Positions 59,391 to 64,000 of a DNA stretch of 64,000 nucleotides are shown here, piece after piece. Position 1 is the first letter of the stretch. The number at the start of each line of letters is the position of its first letter. The stretch is from the NCBI GenBank assembly GCA_034670145.1, contig JAXMOA010000014.1, positions 62,001 to 126,000 of the forward strand, given 5' to 3'. Under the pieces are notes generated by a model. It was not told the origin of the DNA. It saw nothing but the letters and a program-made list of their open reading frames with translations, and ran no database searches. The stretch is from HXMU1420-2 sp034670145 (GTDB lineage Bacteria; Pseudomonadota; Alphaproteobacteria; Rhodobacterales; Rhodobacteraceae). The translations under genes and the position numbers were made by a program.

Positions 59391-59843
59391 ATGCGTGCGG
59401 ATTATTCAGCCCTGCAAGCCACAATCGCGGCGTTGACCGAGGGAGAGAGCGATCAGGTTGCCTTGATGGCCACGGTTGTGTGCGAGTTGCACCATTGCGA
59501 TGACCGGTTTGACTGGACGGGGTTTTATCGCGTGACAGAGCCCGAATTGCTCAAGATCGGCCCCTATCAGGGCGGGCATGGCTGTCTGGTGATTCCGTTT
59601 GAGCGCGGGGTTTGTGGCGCGGCGGCCCGGACCGGGCAAACGCAACTGGTGGCCGATGTCGAGGCCTTTGAGGGGCATATTGCCTGTGCGGCGTCGACGC
59701 GGTCGGAATTGGTTTTGCCGGTGCGCGATGGCAGCGGGGCGTTGATTGCTGTGCTGGACATCGACAGCGACCAGCCGGACGCCTTTACCCGCGAGGATGC
59801 AGAGGCGCTGGATGCGATCCTGGTCAGCGTGTTTTCACGCTGA
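59391..59843 (+). CDS. msrC: Free methionine-(R)-sulfoxide reductase (GAF domain)
   Basis: The 150-residue GAF protein has Cys65, Cys75 and Cys99 in GCLVIPFERGVCGAAART and HIACAASTRSELVLPV. The spacing of 10 and 24 residues is the same as I recall for the E. coli fRMsr catalytic cysteines 84, 94 and 118. It repairs free oxidised methionine. It is divergent from the STAS gene. Confidence 0.9.
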   Translation: MRADYSALQATIAALTEGESDQVALMATVVCELHHCDDRFDWTGFYRVTEPELLKIGPYQGGHGCLVIPFERGVCGAAARTGQTQLVADVEAFEGHIACAASTRSELVLPVRDGSGALIAVLDIDSDQPDAFTREDAEALDAILVSVFSR

Positions 59844-59861
59844 CCAGAGGTTTGGCGCTGA

Positions 59862-60347
59862 TCAGCCGCCGTATTCCAGTTTGATCGAGGCCAGCCCACC
59901 AGCGATGTTGAGGCCTTTTTGTGTGCCCAGGCTCAGCGGTTGCAAAGCGAAGGATTTGTCGCCACCGCCAACCAAAAGATTTGCTCCGGCACCTGCGCCC
60001 ACGGTCGCCTCGGCTGCGATCCCGACATATTCGCCGGCCAGCGCACCGGCGGGTGTGTCTTCGGCCGGAGCCAGGACCAGCCACCAGATCACCGCGTCCT
60101 TGGTCGCGCCGATATCCAGGCCAACCTTGGTCACACGGCCTGTATAGGTCTCGGTTCCGCCATCCTTGCGTTCAAAGGTGCAGGCCATTTTCTTTTTGGA
60201 GCCGAGGATCAGTCCGACACCGCCCTCGACGTCACATTTCAACTGCCCGGCTTCGACGCGGTCGATGTCCTGAGCCTGCACAGAAACGCCGGCCAGGGTG
60301 GTGGTGGTGGCCAGGAGCAGGCCGCGGGTCAGATGTTTGATGCTCAT
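59862..60347 (-). CDS. DUF992 family periplasmic protein
   Basis: The 161-residue protein has a signal peptide (MSIKHLTRGLLLATTTTLAG, cleavage after VQAQ) and the DUF992 pattern KCDVEGGVGLILGSKKKMACTFERKDG, then YTGRVTKVGLDIGATKDAVIWW. The two Cys may form a disulfide. The C-terminal half is Gly/Ala-rich (AGEYVGIAAEATVGAGAGANLLVGGG). The function is unknown. Confidence 0.85.
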   Translation of the reverse strand: MSIKHLTRGLLLATTTTLAGVSVQAQDIDRVEAGQLKCDVEGGVGLILGSKKKMACTFERKDGGTETYTGRVTKVGLDIGATKDAVIWWLVLAPAEDTPAGALAGEYVGIAAEATVGAGAGANLLVGGGDKSFALQPLSLGTQKGLNIAGGLASIKLEYGG

Positions 60348-60486
60348 GTTCGGTTTCCTTGAAACTCTGTTTGTTTTGTCAGACTCGCATATCGCGGCGC
60401 TGGTGCAAACTCAAATACCCCGGGTGAGGCGCACGCGCCTTTGATCAATACCTCTGCATTTATCCTGCTGGGAAAATTGGGTCTGG

Positions 60487-60553
60487 GCATGAAAAAATGA
60501 TTGATATTTTCATGCGTCGTCGCCATCGTGAAATTTGAAGACATATTTTCACG
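60487..60553. promoter_or_regulatory. Paired inverted repeats before the XRE-cupin gene
   Basis: GCATGAAAA (60487-60495) and TTTTCATGC (60507-60515) form a perfect nine-base inverted repeat. CGTGAAA (60527-60533) and TTTCACG (60547-60553) form a second one. Both share TGAAA...TTTCA, lie about 20-85 bp before the XRE gene and could be two operators for its dimer. Confidence 0.55.
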
Positions 60554-60572
60554 ACTCGACAGCCGGGGCCGG

Positions 60573-61145
60573 ATGACCGTTCATACGCACCTTAACAGCG
60601 ACACATTGGGCGCCGATCTGCGGGCCTTGCGCAAGTCGCGCGGTCTGACGTTGGCGGATCTGGCCGAGCGGCTGGGCCGTTCCGTCGGCTGGATGAGCCA
60701 GGTAGAGCGGGATCTGTCGGCCCCCTCGATCACCGAACTGCGCCACATGGCGGCGATTCTGGACGTGCCTACATCGCTGTTTTTCGGCCGGGCGAGCGCT
60801 CCGGACGGTGAATCGGGCTATGTCGTGCGCAAGGGCGCGCGCCGCCCGATCGGCTCGGGCAAGGCGGGGTTGGTCGAAGAGCTGTTGTCTCCGGATCTGA
60901 CGGATGATTTCGAAGTGGTGCATTCCACCTTTGAGCCGCACAGCCGGATCGGAGAGCTGGTGACGCGGCCAACGCAGGAAGTCGGCTATCTGTTGTCGGG
61001 CCGATTGGATCTGGTGATTGGCGGGCACGCGTTCACGATCAATCCCGGGGACAGTTTCCGCATCAAGGGAGAGCCGTTTGAGTGGATCAACCCTTATGAC
61101 GAACCGGCTGTGGCGATCTGGGTGATCGCCCCGCCGGTTTATTGA
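60573..61145 (+). CDS. XRE-family regulator with C-terminal cupin domain
   Basis: The 190-residue protein has an N-terminal helix-turn-helix (LRALRKSRGLTLADLAERLGRSVGWMSQVERDLSAPSI) and a cupin sensor (TRPTQEVGYLLSGRLDLVIGGHAFTINPGDSFRIKGEPFEW). This is the family that senses small metabolites in catabolic operons. The start at 60573 is the first ATG giving the normal family N-terminus. Two inverted repeats upstream suggest autoregulation. It heads a five-gene operon. Confidence 0.88.
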   Translation: MTVHTHLNSDTLGADLRALRKSRGLTLADLAERLGRSVGWMSQVERDLSAPSITELRHMAAILDVPTSLFFGRASAPDGESGYVVRKGARRPIGSGKAGLVEELLSPDLTDDFEVVHSTFEPHSRIGELVTRPTQEVGYLLSGRLDLVIGGHAFTINPGDSFRIKGEPFEWINPYDEPAVAIWVIAPPVY

Positions 61146-61155
61146 GGAGCAAGGG

Positions 61156-61545
61156 ATGCATCAGGGATCCTGTTTATGCGGTGGGGTGGTGTTTGAGGTG
61201 GCTCAGGTGCTGAGTGATCCGATTGGCTGTCATTGCCGGCAATGTCGCCAGCAATCGGGCCATTATTTTGCGGCTGGCCATGCCGAGACGCGCGCGATCC
61301 GGTTCATCGAGGATGCATCGCTTGTGTGGTATCGGGCCAGCGCCTCGGCCTCGCGCGGGTTTTGCCGGACTTGCGGGTCTACCTTGTTCTGGCGGGGGGA
61401 CATGAGCCCGCAGACGGCGGTTGCCCTGGGGGCGATCGACGGACAGACGGGGGTCACGCTGGGCCGGCACTGTTGGGTGCAGGCCAAGGGCGACTATTAC
61501 GACCTGCAAGATGGGTTGCCGCAGCAAGAGGGGTTTGACGGATGA
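61156..61545 (+). CDS. GFA-family (CENP-V fold) protein, copy 1
   Basis: The 129-residue protein has the zinc motifs GSCLCGGVVFE, GCHCRQCRQQSGHYF and FCRTCGSTLFW, with the GFA domain nearly complete. The family is named after glutathione-dependent formaldehyde activation, although this activity is disputed for many members. It is 10 bp after the XRE gene and overlaps copy 2 by four bases. Confidence 0.88.
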   Translation: MHQGSCLCGGVVFEVAQVLSDPIGCHCRQCRQQSGHYFAAGHAETRAIRFIEDASLVWYRASASASRGFCRTCGSTLFWRGDMSPQTAVALGAIDGQTGVTLGRHCWVQAKGDYYDLQDGLPQQEGFDG

Positions 61546-61919
61546 TTTCGGGTCAATGCCTGTGTGGCGATATCCGGTTTTCAACGCAGCATCCGCCGCA
61601 AGCGGCCAGTGCCTGCCATTGCGTTCAGTGTCGCAAGCAATCGGGGCATGTCTGGGCGTCGGCCTATGTGCCGCGCGAGGCGTTGCAGATTGAGGGGCCT
61701 GTCGCATGGTATGAGTTCAGTCCGCAGGCCAAGCGCGGGTTCTGCCAGCGCTGCGGGTCTTACCTGTTCTGGACGGCCCATGACGAGGATACGATCAGTT
61801 TTGCCCTGGGTGCGCTGGATGCGCCGACCGGGCTGCGGTTGGAGAAACACGTCTTTGTCGCGGACAAGGGTGACTATTATGAGATCAGCGATGATCTAGT
61901 GCAAAAGGAGCGGTCATGA
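61542..61919 (+). CDS. GFA-family (CENP-V fold) protein, copy 2
   Basis: The 125-residue protein has GQCLCGDIRFS, ACHCVQCRKQSGHVWA and FCQRCGSYLFWTA. It is about a third identical to copy 1 by eye and probably arose by duplication. It overlaps copy 1 upstream and the LysE gene downstream (ATGA), so translation is coupled through the operon. Confidence 0.88.
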   Translation: MISGQCLCGDIRFSTQHPPQAASACHCVQCRKQSGHVWASAYVPREALQIEGPVAWYEFSPQAKRGFCQRCGSYLFWTAHDEDTISFALGALDAPTGLRLEKHVFVADKGDYYEISDDLVQKERS

Positions 61920-62551
61920 TTGATCTGCTCAGCAGCTTTGATCCACTTTTGCTGATCACGTTTGTCACAGCTGGCCTGCTGCTGAACCTCACGCCCGGGG
62001 TCGATTTTGTCTATGTCTCGGCCAGTGGATTGCAGGGTGGTCCACGGATCGGCATGGCGGCGGCGCTGGGCGTCAATCTGGGCATTGCGGTGCATGTGTT
62101 GGCGGCTGCGGCGGGGCTGTCGGCGCTTTTGCTGGCCTGGCCCGGCGCTTATCTGACGATCAAGCTCATCGGCGCGGCCTATTTGTTGTATCTGGCCTGG
62201 CAGGCCTGGTTCACGCGGTCTGGTCCGTTGGGCACAACCGCGCCAGCCAGTGTCAGGCGTGCGATATGGCGTGGGTTTCTGACCAATATTCTGAACCCGA
62301 AGACGGCGCTTTTCATCTTTGCGTTCATCCCGCAATTCACCGACCCCACCATCGGCCCCATCTGGGCGCAGATCCTGATTTTGGGCGCGATCTTTCTGAT
62401 CAACGGGCTGGTGTTTTCCACCTGCCTGGGCGCGTTGGTTGGCGTGTTGGCACAGACAATTTCTGGCCGGCTGCGCAGCCAGGGCACACGATTGAACAAA
62501 CTGACAGCAATCCTGTTCGCCGGGCTGGCAGCCCGGTTGATCATAGACTGA
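61916..62551 (+). CDS. LysE/RhtB family exporter
   Basis: The 211-residue protein has about six membrane helices and the family opening NLTPGVDFVYVSASGLQGGPRIGMAAALGVNLG, later NILNPKTALFIFAFIPQF. LysE-type proteins export amino acids or related amines. In this operon it could release excess demethylated product such as sarcosine or glycine, or a by-product, which is inference. Confidence 0.88.
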   Translation: MIDLLSSFDPLLLITFVTAGLLLNLTPGVDFVYVSASGLQGGPRIGMAAALGVNLGIAVHVLAAAAGLSALLLAWPGAYLTIKLIGAAYLLYLAWQAWFTRSGPLGTTAPASVRRAIWRGFLTNILNPKTALFIFAFIPQFTDPTIGPIWAQILILGAIFLINGLVFSTCLGALVGVLAQTISGRLRSQGTRLNKLTAILFAGLAARLIID

Positions 62552-62561
62552 GGAAACGAAA

Positions 62562-64000
62562 ATGGCAGAGTTCCCCACAACGGCCCGCGTGGTCATAATC
62601 GGCGGTGGCGCGGTTGGCACATCGGTATTGTATCATCTGGCCAAGGCCGGCTGGACCGATTGTGTCCTGTTGGAAAAGAATGAACTGACAGCCGGGTCGA
62701 CATGGCATGCGGCGGGCAATGTGCCGACCTTTTCGACCTCTTGGTCGATCATGAACATGCAACGGTACTCGACCGAACTCTACGCCCGGCTGGGCGACGA
62801 GGTCGACTATCCGATGAACTATCATCAGACCGGCTCTATTCGGTTGGCCCATTCCCGCGAACGGATGCAGGAGTTCGAACGCGCCAAGGGCATGGGGTTG
62901 TATCAGGGAATGGATCTGGAGATTCTGGCCACCGAGGACATCAAGGCCAGATACCCCTTTATCGAGACGCATGACCTGGCCGGGGCGCTCTATGACCCGA
63001 ACGACGGAGATATCGACCCGGCTCAGTTGACGCAGGCGCTGGCCAAGGGCGCGCGGGACATGGGCGCGCGGATCGAGCGGTTCTGCCCGGCGACCGGTGT
63101 GAGCCGCGACAATGGCGAATGGATCGTGCACACGGACAAAGGCGACATCCGCTGCGAAAAAGTTGTCAACGCCGCCGGGTATTATGCCCAGCGGGTGGGG
63201 GAATGGTTCAAACCGTTCGGCGGGCGCACTGTGCCCATGATGGTGATGAGCCATCAGTATCTGCTCACCGAAGAAGTCCCCGAGATCGAAGCCTGGTCGG
63301 CCGACTCCGGCGTCAAGTTGCCGCTGCTGCGGGACGTGGATGTCTCTTACTATCTCAGACAAGAGAAAAACGGGTTCAACATCGGCCCCTACGAGCCCAA
63401 CTGTCGGGCCCATTGGGTGAACCCTTCGGATCCGATGCCGGATGATTTTTCGTTCCAATTGTACCCGGATGATCTGGACCGGATCGAAGACATCGTCGCG
63501 GATGCGATGGAGCGTGTGCCTTTGGCCGGGGCTGCGGGCATATCGCGCATGATCAATGGCCCGATCCCTTATGCCCCGGACGGGCTGCCGTTGATCGGCC
63601 CGATGCCCGGCGTGCCCGATGCATACGAGGCTTGTGTGTTTACCTTTGGCATCGCGCAGGGCGGCGGCGCGGGCAAGGTGCTGGCCGAATGGATCACCGA
63701 AGGCCAGACCGAATGGGACATGTGGTCGTGCGATCCGCGCCGCTATACCGACTACACCGATCACGATTACTGTGTCGCAAAGGGCATGGAGGTCTATGGC
63801 AATGAATACGCCATGCACTTCCCCTGGCATGAATGGCCGGCTGGGCGGGATCAGAAACTGTCGCCGGTTCATGACAAGGTCAAGGACCTGGGCGGCGTCA
63901 TGGGGGTCTACAATGGCTGGGAGCGGGCGAACTGGTTCGCCAAACCCGGCGACGACACATCAGAGGAAGCGACCCAGACCTGGGATCGCGCCGGCCCGTG
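62562..64000 (+). CDS. FAD-dependent dimethylglycine/sarcosine dehydrogenase-like protein (partial)
   Basis: The first 479 codons are present and it runs off the right edge. The N-terminus ARVVIIGGGAVGTSVLYHLA binds FAD, and STWHAAGN holds the histidine that is covalently linked to FAD in dimethylglycine and sarcosine dehydrogenases. The segment GPIPYAPDGLPLIGPMPGV and the later NGWERANWF fit the roughly 800-residue enzymes whose C-terminal GcvT domain passes the released C1 unit to tetrahydrofolate. AGGAAACG precedes the ATG. It is the catalytic gene of the operon with the GFA proteins. Confidence 0.88.
   Translation, partial: MAEFPTTARVVIIGGGAVGTSVLYHLAKAGWTDCVLLEKNELTAGSTWHAAGNVPTFSTSWSIMNMQRYSTELYARLGDEVDYPMNYHQTGSIRLAHSRERMQEFERAKGMGLYQGMDLEILATEDIKARYPFIETHDLAGALYDPNDGDIDPAQLTQALAKGARDMGARIERFCPATGVSRDNGEWIVHTDKGDIRCEKVVNAAGYYAQRVGEWFKPFGGRTVPMMVMSHQYLLTEEVPEIEAWSADSGVKLPLLRDVDVSYYLRQEKNGFNIGPYEPNCRAHWVNPSDPMPDDFSFQLYPDDLDRIEDIVADAMERVPLAGAAGISRMINGPIPYAPDGLPLIGPMPGVPDAYEACVFTFGIAQGGGAGKVLAEWITEGQTEWDMWSCDPRRYTDYTDHDYCVAKGMEVYGNEYAMHFPWHEWPAGRDQKLSPVHDKVKDLGGVMGVYNGWERANWFAKPGDDTSEEATQTWDRAGP

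Noticed and set aside
1..64000. CRISPR arrays, rRNA, insertion sequences, known defence systems
   Set aside because: No regularly spaced repeats, rRNA segments, transposase signatures or known defence gene sets were seen in the window.

Overview
The window looks like a chromosomal segment of a marine alphaproteobacterium of the Rhodobacteraceae (Roseobacter group). The pointers are: GC-rich coding with dense short overlaps, a split F0 operon of the order atpI-B-E-b'-b, a petABC operon, a RibH2-type lumazine synthase under an FMN riboswitch, and many TRAP-transporter, Rieske-oxygenase and methylated-amine genes. The species cannot be named from sequence alone. About 60 protein genes, one tRNA, one riboswitch and several clear terminators can be supported. 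No rRNA, CRISPR array, insertion sequence or integrase was seen.

Layout. 1-14 kb is an aromatic-acid catabolism block. It holds a TRAP transporter (left end cut off), a crotonase, an ACMSD-type amidohydrolase, a P450 with an unusual I-helix, an AraC regulator beside pobA (4-hydroxybenzoate to protocatechuate), a HxlR/QorB-like divergent pair, a second flavin monooxygenase, and an IclR regulator divergent from pcaIJF (last steps of the beta-ketoadipate pathway). The ring-cleavage genes pcaGHBCD are not in the window. 14-16.5 kb has a LysR/Rieske oxygenase pair and an ArsR gene with its operator. 16.7-19.5 kb is the F0 ATP synthase operon. 19.5-25 kb has a GMC oxidoreductase plus flavodoxin-like pair, aroC, the riboswitch with ribH, a PaiB-type FMN protein and a GST. 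25.2-28 kb is the bc1 complex. 28-31.6 kb has a gene-poor structured segment, an ATP-grasp gene, mtaB and dapF.

31.7-34.2 kb is the most anomalous part. It has a tRNA-Lys, about 560 bp without a convincing gene, and an AT-richer gene for an unrecognised 526-residue helical protein with a central hydrophobic hairpin, preceded by two perfect palindromes. 34.2-38.1 kb carries LysR, an active-site-divergent SHMT and a sulfatase. 38.2-52.3 kb is mostly housekeeping (ribA, a response regulator, xth, a thioredoxin-TPR protein, a UbiH-type hydroxylase, amidase, aminotransferase, ftsK, lolA). 52.3-56.5 kb has two translationally coupled glycosyltransferase-like genes, a lytic-transglycosylase-like lipoprotein and hspQ. 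56.6-60.3 kb has ggt, an RsbV/RsbW-type pair, a free-methionine-sulfoxide reductase and a DUF992 protein. 60.5-64 kb is a tight operon of XRE-cupin regulator, two GFA-fold proteins, a LysE exporter and a covalent-FAD dimethylglycine/sarcosine-dehydrogenase-like enzyme that runs off the right end.

Together the genes suggest an organism that imports and oxidises lignin-type aromatics through protocatechuate. It may also strip methyl groups from quaternary amines, as inferred from the Rieske oxygenase, GMC oxidoreductase and DMGDH-like enzyme. The likeliest places for undescribed biology are the 526-residue protein region (31.8-34.2 kb), the structured segment with a CRP-like palindrome (28.0-28.3 kb), the SHMT variant with its sulfatase, the XRE-GFA-GFA-LysE-DMGDH operon and the fucosyltransferase-like/helical-repeat fusion.
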